Source: Tamlana carrageenivorans (GTDB lineage Bacteria > Bacteroidota > Bacteroidia > Flavobacteriales > Flavobacteriaceae). Taken from it: 64,000 nt of DNA. Both the position numbers and the translations under genes were made by a program. Below the pieces are notes generated by a model that searched no databases, was not told where the DNA came from, and was given only the letters and a program-made list of their open reading frames with translations. Where the stretch lies: contig NZ_CP025938.1 in assembly GCF_002893765.1 (NCBI RefSeq), positions 248,001-312,000 of the forward strand, given 5' to 3'. How positions within the stretch are numbered: position 1 is the stretch's first letter; every line of letters starts with the position of its first letter. Below, in pieces: positions 53,801 to 62,329 of the stretch.

Positions 53801-54533
53801 TAAGCGAAATCACAGAGTCGAAATCTTTAGTTTCGTAAAAGTCAGGAATATCGGCACGTTTCGGTGCAAATTGCTCCACTTTTGGGCCTTTAATAAAAGC
53901 CACGTTATCTTTATAAGCCGAAACAATATCGTTAGGATGTTGTTTCGATGTTTCTTTAATTAACTTAAATAAAGAGGTTGGTTTTTCTTCGCCATCAATC
54001 ACAAAGGTTCCGTTAAAAATTTTGTGACGACAGTGCTCTGAGTTCACTTGCGAAAATCCGAAAACTTCAGAATCGGTTAACGGGCGACCAATTTTTTTAG
54101 CCACACCTTCTAGATAAGCCACCTCTTCATCACTTAAAGATAAACCCTCTTGCGTATTGTAAGCAGCAATATCTTCAATATTTAAAATCGCTTCAGGCTG
54201 AATATCAATAGTAAAGGAGTCCTGATTTAAACCCTTAAATTTTTCCGAAATCATCGGATCAAAATCTTTAAAGTTTTCAGCGACAGCTTGAAATTCTTCA
54301 ATTCTAATAATGTCCGAAATCCCCATATTTTGAGTGATTTCCACAGCATTCGTACTCCAAGGCGTAATCATAGCAGCTCGTGGCCCAACAAAAAACGCAT
54401 CCAACGCTGTTTCTTCTATTTTTGGCTGGTTGCCAAACAACCATTCCAGTTTGGTAATGGTTTCGGTTGATAATTCTTTTGTTGTTTGAACAGCAAACAC
54501 TTTGCTGGTTACGTTTCCAAAGAAATGAATCAT
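50841..54533 (-). CDS. purL: Phosphoribosylformylglycinamidine synthase, single-chain
   Basis: 1230 residues. Fourth step of purine synthesis: FGAR to FGAM with ATP and glutamine. AIRS-like synthase halves contain GGEIRDRLAGGKGSIPLAGT and VNSEHCRHKIFNG (N-terminal). A C-terminal glutaminase domain has the nucleophile Cys in SVGICNGCQLFMEL and a His/Glu pair in ISHGEGKFNLPY. This is the large single-chain form, not the split PurSQL type. Monocistronic. Long frames on the opposite strand inside it are shadows. Confidence 0.96.
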   Translation of the reverse strand: MIHFFGNVTSKVFAVQTTKELSTETITKLEWLFGNQPKIEETALDAFFVGPRAAMITPWSTNAVEITQNMGISDIIRIEEFQAVAENFKDFDPMISEKFKGLNQDSFTIDIQPEAILNIEDIAAYNTQEGLSLSDEEVAYLEGVAKKIGRPLTDSEVFGFSQVNSEHCRHKIFNGTFVIDGEEKPTSLFKLIKETSKQHPNDIVSAYKDNVAFIKGPKVEQFAPKRADIPDFYETKDFDSVISLKAETHNFPTTVEPFNGAATGSGGEIRDRLAGGKGSIPLAGTAVYMTSYSRLEENRPWEQKFEARNWLYQTPMDILIKASNGASDFGNKFGQPLITGSVLTFEHNENTSASDAAARRLGFDKVIMQAGGIGYGKADQALKDTPKAGDKIVILGGENYRIGMGGAAVSSADTGEFASGIELNAVQRSNPEMQKRAANAVRGMVEGDENFIVSIHDHGAGGHLNCLSELVEDTGGKIDLDALPVGDPTLSDKEIIGNESQERMGLVIAEKHIETLHKIADRERSPMYTVGDVTGDDRFTFQSKTKGNTPMDLPLEDMFGSSPKTVLTDKTVTRKYKNSRYKTKNLQIYLNQVLQLEAVACKDWLTNKVDRCVGGKVAKQQCVGPLQIPLNNVGVMALDFKGKEGVATTIGHSPISGLINPQAGSRNSITESLTNMVWAPLKDGLQSISLSANWMWPCKNEGEDARLYEAVQAVSEFAIDLGVNVPTGKDSLSMKQKYPDGDVISPGTVIISAGANCNDITKVVEPVLKQNGGNIYYINISQDDFKLGGSSFNQVLNAIGSDAPDVKNPAFVKTAFNTIQDLIKADKIQAGHDVASGGLITTLLELCFADVNLGADLDLSALNEEDSIKVLFAENSGLVFQADASVETVLAENNIEFFNIGSANDTGNLNIKNNDDTFTFNIAETRDVWYKTSFLLDQKQTANGLAQDRFDNFKNQPLQYTFPENFTGMMADIVKSTAPVGKRPKAAILREKGSNSEREMANAMFLAGFDVKDVHMTDLISGRETLEDIQFLGAVGGFSNSDVLGSAKGWAGAIKYNEKANKAIQNFFKREDTLSVGICNGCQLFMELEEINPEHDIHGKMHHNDSQKHESSFTSVKIQENHSVMLSCLAGSTLGVWISHGEGKFNLPYAEDQYHIVAKYGYEGYPNNPNGSDYNTAMLCDKTGRHLVTMPHIERSTFQWNWANYPDNRKDEVTPWLEAFVNARLWIEKK

Positions 54534-54668
54534 TATGTCTCTATTTGTATAGTTAAAAAAGAAAGCACAAAATTAGTGTTTTTTAGCGGATTTCTACCTA
54601 AAAATATAAGCAAGGAAATTTTACTTGTTTACGAAGTTTTAAACAGGGTAAAAGTGGTGGTTTTTCTA

Positions 54669-54718
54669 TGGGCGTTACCCAAGGGTCGCGCTTTCCTCTA
54701 TATCTTTTTAAAAGGGTA
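54669..54718. repeat. Dispersed repeat remnant, interrupted by the IS982 fragment
   Basis: Starts GGGCGTTACCCAAGGGTCGC and continues to CTATATCTTTTT. From memory this matches a repeat common in flavobacterial intergenic regions (GGGCGTTACCC...GCTATATCTTTT). The expected right half is missing and is replaced by the IS982 end near 54719. GTTACCC (54674-54680) and GGGTAAC (54714-54720) can pair. Confidence 0.5.
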
Positions 54719-55532
54719 ACCCGTTGTGCATTATGATTTAAAAGAAAAAAGTTGTTCATCTTACTGAAAATCAGTAAATTGATTTAACTACAAATCATTA
54801 ATAATGAACAACTTGAGTGCAAATTACGAAAGAATATTGGAAGTATTAAGAAAAATATCGAAAGAACAACTTTTAAGTTATCAAAGACGACAACCAAAGC
54901 TTAGTGATTTAGAACTTATCAGTTTGAGTCTTACTGCCGAATTTATGGGAATAGATAGTGAAAATGACCTTTTTAGAAAACTTCCAGATTCCCTATTATC
55001 AAAAATAGAGAGAAGTGTCTACAATAGAAGAAGACGAAAACTAGTTAATAAGCTCAACAGTATCAGGTTAAGCTTAGCTTCCCATTTTAATGAATTTGAA
55101 GATTATTTTGTAGTAGATAGTATGCCTTTAGAAGTTTGTAAATTATCACGCAGTTCTCGTTCAAAGATTTGTAAAGAAAACACTTATGCATTTCCAGATA
55201 AAGGTTATTGTGCAGCTCAAAGTTCTAATTATTACGGTTATAAACTGCACGCTGTTTGTTCTGTAAATGGTGTCTTTCAAAGTATCGATTTGAGTCCAGC
55301 ATCTGTACACGATATTAATTATCTTAAAGATATTAAGATGCAAATAAGCGATTGTACATTAATTGGTGATAAAGGCTATTTATCAACAGAAATACAGCTT
55401 AACTTGTTTGAAACCTGTAATATAACGCTAAATACACCTATGAGAAGCAATCAAAAAAATTACAAAGTACAGCCTTATGTATTTAGAAAAAAGAGGAAAA
55501 GGATAGAAACATTATTTTCACAACTTTGTGAC
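54719..55532 (+). mobile_element. IS982-family element, 3' part missing
   Basis: The left end is placed at ACCCGTTGTGCATTATG near 54719 from IS982-type ends recalled. It is not proven by a target duplication. A hairpin TTACTGA/TCAGTAA (54761-54777) lies in the leader. The transposase is cut off by the IS21-type element near 55530. The right end is absent from the window. Confidence 0.65.
54804..55532 (+). pseudogene. IS982-family transposase, truncated
   Basis: About 243 codons from MNNLSANYERILEVLRKISK. DDE-type blocks are visible: YFVVDSMPLEVCKLSRSSRS (first Asp), TLIGDKGYLSTEIQLNL (second Asp) and KRKRIETLFSQLCD (Glu). Homologues go on after SQLCD with a QFMIRRNYAK-type tail. Here the frame runs straight into IS21-type sequence and remains open into istA, an accidental fusion. 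Non-functional by loss of the C-terminus and IS right end. Confidence 0.85.
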
Positions 55533-55556
55533 TACCTTATTGCTCTAAAAAGCGAT

Positions 55557-57111
55557 ATGGCCAACACACTTGATCCAATGGACCTAAAACAAATTATCAA
55601 CTTAAAACAAGATGGTTATAGTAACCGTCAAATTGGAGCCACACTTGGCATTTCCCGCAACACTATAAATAGCTATATACACCTATTTAAAGGTAGTGGT
55701 TATAGTTTTAAGGAGTTATTAAAGCTAGACAACCACACCCTAGAAAAGCTCTTTACATCTCATACAACCATAAATAACAAACGCTATGATGAATTGATGC
55801 TTTATTTTGAAAGTATTAATAAGGCTCGGAACCACCCAGGATTTACTTTTTTGTACCACTACACAGAATATAGTCAAAAGGTTAAAGACCCTTATAGTTA
55901 CACTCAATTCATGGAGCATTACCATCGTAAATATGCCAAGATCAAGGGATCTATGAAACTTGAACACGAGGCAGGGAAAGAGATGTTCGTGGACTTTGCT
56001 GGAAAAAAACTTCAGATAGTAGACAAAATCACAGGCGAGATACTTCCAGTAGAGGTCTTTGTTGCCATCCTCCCTAACAGTCAGTATACCTATGTTGAGG
56101 CTTGTATGAGCCAAAAGCGTGAAGATTTTATAAGTTGTTGCGAAAACGCCCTTCATTTCTACGGGGGGAGTACCCAAGGCCATCGTATCAGACAATCTAA
56201 AATCAGCCGTTACCAGATCTAGTAGATACGAAGCTCAGGTTAACCGTAGTTTTAAAGACTTTGCCCGCCATTACAACTGCGTGGTCAATCCAACGCGTAG
56301 TTACTCCCCTCAAGATAAAGCGCTGGTGGAAAACGCGGTGCATCTAGCTTATCAACGGATTTATTATCCCCTTCGGGAAATGACCTTTTTTTCTTTAGCA
56401 GATCTAAACAAAGAGATAAAACTTCTGCTAGAGTGCTACAACAACCTATTATTCCAACGCAAAGAAGCTAGTCGTCTGGAGCTCTTCCAAAGCGTCGAAC
56501 GAGAGTATCTAAAACCCTTAAGCAGTACACGCTACGAGATAAAAGAATATAGAAGAGCTAAGGTTCAGAAAATAGGCTATATCTATTTTTCACCAGATAA
56601 GACTTACTACAGCGTTCCATATCGTTACATTGGCAAGGAAACCACGCTACACTATACCAAAGGCATGGTAGAGGTGTATTATAATCAACAGCGCATAGCT
56701 ATACACCAACGTAGCGGTTCCAAAGGCGCATACATAACCAACAAGGATCACCTTAGTAGTTCTCATAAACAATACAGCCAGTGGAGTCCGCAATACTTTA
56801 AGAACAAGGCAGCTGTCCATGGTAGTTATGTTGCAGCATGTGTCGAGCGGATTATTGCTGCGTTGGATTATCCTGAAACAGGGTATAAAAGAGCTATGGG
56901 CGTTATACAACTCCATAAGTCTTATGGCTCCCAAAGGTTAGATAATGCTTGCAAAAGAGCCATACAGGCTGATGCTGTAAGCTACAACAGGATAACCAAC
57001 ATACTGAAGAATAATCTAGATCAAAGCTCCTTATTCCTACAAGAAGAAACAGACCGAGGTTCTCATATCCCCAAGCATGCGAACATCCGTGGGGCATCCA
57101 ATTATAAGTAA
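55557..57111 (+). pseudogene. istA: IS21 transposase istA, frameshifted at a G6 run
   Basis: Begins MANTLDPMDLKQIINLKQDG with a helix-turn-helix (SNRQIGATLGISRNTINSYI). The first catalytic Asp is D146 in MFVDFAGKK. At 56163-56168 six G occur. With five G the frame would continue FYGGVPKAIVSDNLKSAV, which holds the second Asp, and on to NPTRSYSPQDKALVENAV with the Glu. As read, the first frame stops at 56222 and the rest has no normal start. The length is one base over a multiple of three (about 517 codons intended). Sequencing error, mutation and programmed slippage are all possible. Confidence 0.85.
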
Positions 57112-57148
57112 AAACAACACGAAAAAATCACTTAAATTTTATACATAT

Positions 57149-57889
57149 ATGAATACAAATCACACCATCGAAAAACTCAGAAAAATGAGATTAACAGCTA
57201 TGGCTGAACTCCATCACAACCACCTTAGTGATAACCGAATAGAGGGTCTTACGCCAGATCAATATCTAGCATTGCTTACCGATCACCAATGGGAAGACCT
57301 TCAGAATAGAAAGATAAAAAGGCTTACAACGCAAGCAGCCTTTAAGCAGGGAGCTACACTTACAGATATTAATTACCTGCACAACAGAAGCTTGGACAGA
57401 AATATGTTCGAGCGTTTGGCTACTCTAGATTTTGTACAAAAAAAGGAAAACTTGATTATCACAGGATCCTCTGGAGTGGGTAAAAGTTATATAGCTCAGG
57501 CATTGGGACATCAAGCTTGTATGATGAATAAAAGAACCCTATACACAAATACTGCTAGACTGATGAAACGATTAAAACTAAGTAAAGTAGATGGCACTTA
57601 CCTTAAAGAACTTGCAAAACTATTAAAAGTAGATCTGCTTATCCTTGATGATTTTGGTTTACAGAGCTTCGACAATCAGGACAGAGAGGCGCTTATGGAC
57701 ATAATCGATGAAAGACATGATAAAAAAGCAACGATTGTAGCTTCACAAATACCTGTATCCGCTTGGTACGATATTATCGGCGAAAGCACTATCGCTGATG
57801 CGATACTAGATCGTATTGTAAATTCATCGCATAGGATAAACCTTACTGGAGAATCCTTGAGAAAAGGTAAGTTGAAAGAACAGTATTAA
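57149..57889 (+). CDS. istB: IS21 helper ATPase IstB
   Basis: 246 residues starting MNTNHTIEKLRKMRLTAMAE. The frame is open from 57077 but that part overlaps istA. AAA+ ATPase: Walker A ITGSSGVGKSYIAQALG, Walker B LLILDDFGLQ and sensor-like IVASQIPVSAWYDIIG. Helps IstA select and capture target DNA. Intact in itself, but its partner istA is frameshifted and the IS right end is missing. Confidence 0.9.
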   Translation: MNTNHTIEKLRKMRLTAMAELHHNHLSDNRIEGLTPDQYLALLTDHQWEDLQNRKIKRLTTQAAFKQGATLTDINYLHNRSLDRNMFERLATLDFVQKKENLIITGSSGVGKSYIAQALGHQACMMNKRTLYTNTARLMKRLKLSKVDGTYLKELAKLLKVDLLILDDFGLQSFDNQDREALMDIIDERHDKKATIVASQIPVSAWYDIIGESTIADAILDRIVNSSHRINLTGESLRKGKLKEQY

Positions 57890-57906
57890 TTAAATTTAAC
57901 TATTGT

Positions 57907-59280
57907 TGTCCGATAAAAAACAGAATTAGCTAAAAAAGCTTTGGTGTTGGCCTTTTTTATTGATCGCATTCTTTATTTTGAAAACAGAACCTCCTTATGG
58001 GTCAAAAAGGCTTAATTGCCCAATGTTTTTGGTTGTAATCTCTTCCCAATTAGCTTCTGGGTTTTTCAGGAATTTGAACAAATCGATATATGTCATCAAA
58101 TGGTATCGTATGACGGACATCATATTGGAATAAGCCCAGTTTCTTTGGGCTTTTCTTTGGATCACAAGCATAATGAGCTGGATTATCAAACTGACCCAGA
58201 TTTGTATTTCGATGGCATTTTGATTGTCTCCCAAAAAATACTTTAGCGGAAAGTTCTGTTTAAGCCGCTTGAACATCGTCTCAATCTGCCACCTATTTTT
58301 ATAGATGTCGGCTATTTTGTCTGCATCAAGATCATAATTATTAGTGATGAACTCATAAACTTTTTGGTGCTTTTCGTGCCAAAAAGCGATTCTCCTCAGG
58401 GAAAAAGCATTGCCGTTTTTGTCCGTAAGCCCTATTTTTTCGTCCTTTAGGACAGCATCGTCCACTTTATTGGAGATATCAAACTCTTCAAGGCTTGTAT
58501 AGCGAGCATTGTCCTTTTGCCGAGTCACAAAGTAAACATCTTCCAGTGTCCATTTTTGGTATTGCTCATAATCCACATACCCTTTGTCAAAAACCACATA
58601 AGAGCCCTTCTTGAGTTCCAGGTCTTTTAAAAAGGTGTGGTCGTGCGTGGCCGCGCTTGAAAACTTAATCAGACAAGGAACGTCTTCCATGGCGTTTATC
58701 ATAGTATGCATCTTGATACCTCCTTTCTTTTTGCCGTTGAGCGGGTTCCTTCCTACACCTTTAAGAATGTCGCTAAATAGGGGGATGGTCGAGGAATCAA
58801 CGATTTTAAGGTTCTTCACTGCAGGTTCTAAGGGTCTGCTATCCGATAAAAAGCGATGGTAACGTTTGTAGAGTAAATGATAAATATCGGCAAATACTTC
58901 AGAGCTTCTTCTCCTGTTAGCATCTGACAAGGTACTGCGTTTTGGAAAGTCCGTGAGTCCTAGATGGTTGATCTTTCCCTCGCAGGCAAGCATAATACTG
59001 GAAACCTCACGAAGTGAGCTACAGCCACTGATCACGGTAAATACCATAGTGGCCAAATGCTCATAGGTGGTAAACTTTTTGGTATAGCGATCGCTGTTGT
59101 GCTTTTTGGCTGTCCGATGAACATCTTTGGGCAAAATGAAATTTAATACCTGTTTGATTATGGGTTGTCCGCTAAAGTTTTTACTTTTATTCATATCTTG
59201 GATGTGTGATAACTTCAAGATACAAAATAAGCGGGAAATCCTATCTTGGAAATCCCGCTTTTTAAATCTTTTATCGGACA
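57907..59280 (-). mobile_element. IS4-family insertion sequence, copy 2 (1374-bp core)
   Basis: Same ends as copy 1: TGTCCGATAAAA at 57907-57918 and TTTTATCGGACA to 59280. Opposite orientation. Flanks TATTGT (57901-57906) and CTAATGAT (59281-59288) match those of copy 1. The left side abuts the IS21 remnant and the right side lies 25 bp from the start codon of the M28 peptidase gene, so it may affect that gene's promoter. Confidence 0.9.
57995..59194 (-). CDS. IS4-family transposase (DUF4372 + DDE type), copy 2
   Basis: 399 residues from MNKSKNFSGQPIIKQVLNF. Same D133, D203, E305 and YREK signature as copy 1. Four residues differ. Frame intact. An open frame extends upstream to 59281 (MSDKRFKKRDFQD) but that begins inside the terminal repeat and is not likely to be translated. 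Confidence 0.93.
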   Translation of the reverse strand: MNKSKNFSGQPIIKQVLNFILPKDVHRTAKKHNSDRYTKKFTTYEHLATMVFTVISGCSSLREVSSIMLACEGKINHLGLTDFPKRSTLSDANRRRSSEVFADIYHLLYKRYHRFLSDSRPLEPAVKNLKIVDSSTIPLFSDILKGVGRNPLNGKKKGGIKMHTMINAMEDVPCLIKFSSAATHDHTFLKDLELKKGSYVVFDKGYVDYEQYQKWTLEDVYFVTRQKDNARYTSLEEFDISNKVDDAVLKDEKIGLTDKNGNAFSLRRIAFWHEKHQKVYEFITNNYDLDADKIADIYKNRWQIETMFKRLKQNFPLKYFLGDNQNAIEIQIWVSLIIQLIMLVIQRKAQRNWAYSNMMSVIRYHLMTYIDLFKFLKNPEANWEEITTKNIGQLSLFDP

Positions 59281-59305
59281 CTAATGATTATTTTTAAAGA
59301 AAAAA

Positions 59306-60640
59306 ATGAAACGACTCCTTACCCTGAGCTTCTTTTGTATTTTACAACTTGGTTTTTCTCAAACTTCCGAAAAAATATATAAAATAATTGATGCGGTTTC
59401 TGAAGAACGTATTGAAAAAGACATTCAAACACTAGTTAATTTTGGCACGAGAAATACCTTTAGCGATACCATTTCTAATACCAGAGGAATTGGTGCCGCA
59501 AGACGTTGGATTAAATCTGAATTTGAAAATATTTCGGAGTCATGTCATAATTGTCTAGATGTTTTTTATCAAAAAGATTTTGTGACTAAAAAAGGGAATA
59601 GCCGCGTACCACATGATGCTTGGGTTGTTAATGTTTTGGCGATACAAAAAGGCACAAAATATCCTAACCGCTACATTATAATGAGTGGCGATATCGACTC
59701 GAGAGCTAGCGACACTATGAATTTCACTACTGATGCGCCTGGTGCAAACGATAATGCTTCTGGAATGGCCGGAACTATTGAAGCTGCCAGAGTTTTAAGT
59801 GAATATAAGTTTGAAAATAGTATAGTTTATGTCGGGTTATCTGGTGAAGAACAAGGTTTATTTGGTGGTGCAGGTTTAGCGCAATATGCAAAAAATAAGC
59901 ATTGGGAAATTATTGGTGTTTTAAATAACGACATGATTGGAAATATTAAAGGAATTGATGGCGTTATAGACAACAGAACCTTTAGAATATTTTCTGAACC
60001 CGTCCCGCCAACCGAAACAGAGCGCCAAAGAACGTTACGAAGATTTTATGGCGGCGAAGTAGATGGTATTTCACGCCAACTAGCACGATACATCTATAAA
60101 ACAACAAGAACCTACATGCCTGAAATGAACCCAATGATGGTTTACAGGCTCGATCGTTTTGGTCGTGGTGGACATCATCGTCCGTTTAACGATTTAGGTT
60201 ATGCGGGCATAAGAATTATGGAAGCTCATGAAAACTATACCCAACAACATCAAGATATTAGAGAAGAAAACGGTATTAAATATGGCGATATAATTGAACA
60301 TGTTAATTTTGGTTATGCAAAAAAACTTACTGCGGTAAATGCTATTACTATGGCGAGCTTAGCTGCTGCCCCTCCTGCTCCTAAAAATGTAGCCATTGGC
60401 GGTATTGTTGAAGCCTCGGTTAAATTAAAGTGGGATAAAATTAAAGAAGCCAAAGGCTATAAAATATATTGGCGCGATACCACCTCGCCTACTTGGGATT
60501 ATAGTCGTTATGTGGGTGATGTTTCTGAATTTATGCTTCAAGGTATCGTTATCGATAATTTCTATTTTGGGGTGGCTTCCGTTGGAGAACAAGGTTTTGA
60601 AAGTGTTGTTACATTTCCTAACAGCATTATTAAAAACTAA
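59306..60640 (+). CDS. Secreted M28-family zinc peptidase
   Basis: 444 residues with a signal peptide (MKRLLTLSFFCILQLGFSQ). Catalytic domain to about residue 350: PGANDNASGM (bridging Asp), SGEEQGLFGG (Glu-Glu), NNDMIGN (Asp) and GRGGHHRPFNDLGYAGIRI (His). The usual first zinc ligand, His in GHYDSR, is replaced: here it reads SGDIDSR (D129-I-D131). A C-terminal beta domain (KNVAIGGIVEASVKLKWDKI, FN3-like) follows. Exported aminopeptidase or carboxypeptidase-type enzyme, substrate unknown. IS4 copy 2 ends 25 bp upstream, so its original promoter may have been displaced. Confidence 0.87.
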   Translation: MKRLLTLSFFCILQLGFSQTSEKIYKIIDAVSEERIEKDIQTLVNFGTRNTFSDTISNTRGIGAARRWIKSEFENISESCHNCLDVFYQKDFVTKKGNSRVPHDAWVVNVLAIQKGTKYPNRYIIMSGDIDSRASDTMNFTTDAPGANDNASGMAGTIEAARVLSEYKFENSIVYVGLSGEEQGLFGGAGLAQYAKNKHWEIIGVLNNDMIGNIKGIDGVIDNRTFRIFSEPVPPTETERQRTLRRFYGGEVDGISRQLARYIYKTTRTYMPEMNPMMVYRLDRFGRGGHHRPFNDLGYAGIRIMEAHENYTQQHQDIREENGIKYGDIIEHVNFGYAKKLTAVNAITMASLAAAPPAPKNVAIGGIVEASVKLKWDKIKEAKGYKIYWRDTTSPTWDYSRYVGDVSEFMLQGIVIDNFYFGVASVGEQGFESVVTFPNSIIKN

Positions 60641-60679
60641 AACCCCCTTTTAACTTAATCATTAAACCAAAATTGCGAC

Positions 60680-62326
60680 ATGAAAAATCGTTTATTCCTT
60701 ATCTATATTTTTTCATTATTAGCTTTTTTTTCCGCGAAAGCGCAAAGTCTTTTTTCAGATAATGTCACATTCACAAGGCAGGACTCATTACGAGGAAGTA
60801 TTACACCAGAGCGCGCTTGGTGGGATTTAACGTATTATCATTTAGATATTAAAGTAAATCCAGGCACTAAATTTATTTCAGGAAAAAACACCATACAGTA
60901 TAAAGTTTTAAAGACGAACCAAATCATACAAATCGATTTGCAAGCCCCTTTAAAAATTACAGAAGTACTTCAAAATGGTAAAAAACTACAAGTAAAAAAG
61001 GATGGCAATGCACATTTCATCAGTTTAAAAAAAGAACAAAAAACCGGAAGTATTGAAAGTATAGAGGTGCATTACAAAGGGCATCCAAAAGAAGCCGTTA
61101 ACGCCCCTTGGGATGGCGGCTTTTCATGGAAAAAGGATAAAAACGGTAACGATTTTGTAGCCACATCCTGCCAAGGTTTAGGTGCGAGCGTTTGGTGGCC
61201 CTGCAAAGATCATATGTACGACGAGGTAGACAGCATGCTTATTAGTGTAAATGTCCCAAAAAACCTTATGGATGTTTCTAATGGGCGACTAAGAAAAGTA
61301 GAGCAACATGGGAGTTCAAAAACCTATACCTGGTTTGTAAATAACCCCATTAATAATTACGGGGTTAATGTGAATATGGGCGATTATGCACACTTTTCTG
61401 AAGTTTATAATGGGTTAAAAGGCCAATTAGATATGGATTATTATGTGCTTAAAGACAATCTTGAAAAAGCAAAAGTTCATTTTAAAGATGCACCCAAAAT
61501 GATGAAAGCTTTCGAACATTGGTTTGGGCCTTATCCGTTTTACGAAGACGGTTACAAACTTGTTGAAGTCCCTTATTTGGGTATGGAACACCAAAGTTCT
61601 GTAACCTATGGAAATCACTACAAACAAGGTTATTTAGGAAGTGACTTATCTGGCACGGGCTGGGGATTAAAATTTGATTTTCTTATCATTCATGAATCAG
61701 GTCACGAATGGTTTGCGAATAACATTACGAATAAGGATATTGCTGATATGTGGATACACGAAAGTTTTACCGCATACTCTGAATCGCTATTTTTAGACTA
61801 TTATTACGGAAAACAAGCGGCTTCGGAATATATGATTGGTACGCGTAGAAATATTTCCAACGACAAACCCATTATTGGCAAATACCATGTAAATAATGAA
61901 GGATCTGGCGACATGTACTACAAAGGCGCTAACATGCTTCACACCCTTCGACAACTTATTGAAGACGATGAGAAATGGCGAAAAATCCTCGTTGGAATGA
62001 ATAAAACCTTCTACCACCAAACGGTAACAACCCTGCAAATTGAAAACTATTTAAGTCAAAATTCTGGCATTGATCTTTCGCCATTCTTTAATCAGTATTT
62101 AAGAACCATACAAATCCCTACTTTAGAATACCGTATAGACGACAGCGTCTTAAAATATCGTTGGACCCATATTGTTGAAGACTTTGATATGCCTCTTCAA
62201 ATTACCATAAATAACATGGAACAGTGGCTATACCCTAATTCGGAATGGAAAACTTTAAACAACGAAAAACCGATTTCGACATTTAATGTAGATGAAGATT
62301 TCTACGTAAACACAAAAAAGCTTTAA
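60680..62326 (+). CDS. Secreted M1-family aminopeptidase
   Basis: 548 residues, signal peptide MKNRLFLIYIFSLLAFFSAKAQ. M1 N-terminal beta domain, then GMEHQ (substrate loop, in YLGMEHQSSVTYG) and the zinc motif HESGH (H338, E339, H342) with the third ligand E361 in WIHESFTAYSE, which is the HExxH-x18-E spacing. Removes N-terminal residues from peptides in the periplasm or outside. 39 bp after the M28 gene, so the two peptidases are likely cotranscribed. Shorter than 850-residue PepN because it lacks the ERAP-like C-domain. Confidence 0.92.
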   Translation: MKNRLFLIYIFSLLAFFSAKAQSLFSDNVTFTRQDSLRGSITPERAWWDLTYYHLDIKVNPGTKFISGKNTIQYKVLKTNQIIQIDLQAPLKITEVLQNGKKLQVKKDGNAHFISLKKEQKTGSIESIEVHYKGHPKEAVNAPWDGGFSWKKDKNGNDFVATSCQGLGASVWWPCKDHMYDEVDSMLISVNVPKNLMDVSNGRLRKVEQHGSSKTYTWFVNNPINNYGVNVNMGDYAHFSEVYNGLKGQLDMDYYVLKDNLEKAKVHFKDAPKMMKAFEHWFGPYPFYEDGYKLVEVPYLGMEHQSSVTYGNHYKQGYLGSDLSGTGWGLKFDFLIIHESGHEWFANNITNKDIADMWIHESFTAYSESLFLDYYYGKQAASEYMIGTRRNISNDKPIIGKYHVNNEGSGDMYYKGANMLHTLRQLIEDDEKWRKILVGMNKTFYHQTVTTLQIENYLSQNSGIDLSPFFNQYLRTIQIPTLEYRIDDSVLKYRWTHIVEDFDMPLQITINNMEQWLYPNSEWKTLNNEKPISTFNVDEDFYVNTKKL

Positions 62327-62329
62327 ATT

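Larger units (their letters stand above)
55528..57906 (+). mobile_element. IS21-family element, right end lost
   Basis: Carries istA (frameshifted) and istB in the normal order. It is inserted in the IS982 transposase at about 55528-55533. The sequence after istB (57890-57906) does not resemble the inverse of the left end, and the IS4-family element starts at 57907. The right IS21 end and the rest of IS982 therefore seem deleted. Confidence 0.75.

Noticed and set aside
54486..54719. 77-codon frame between purL and the IS982 fragment
   Set aside because: It overlaps the purL start on the other strand, and its C-terminal part is the translation of the dispersed GGGCGTTACCC repeat.
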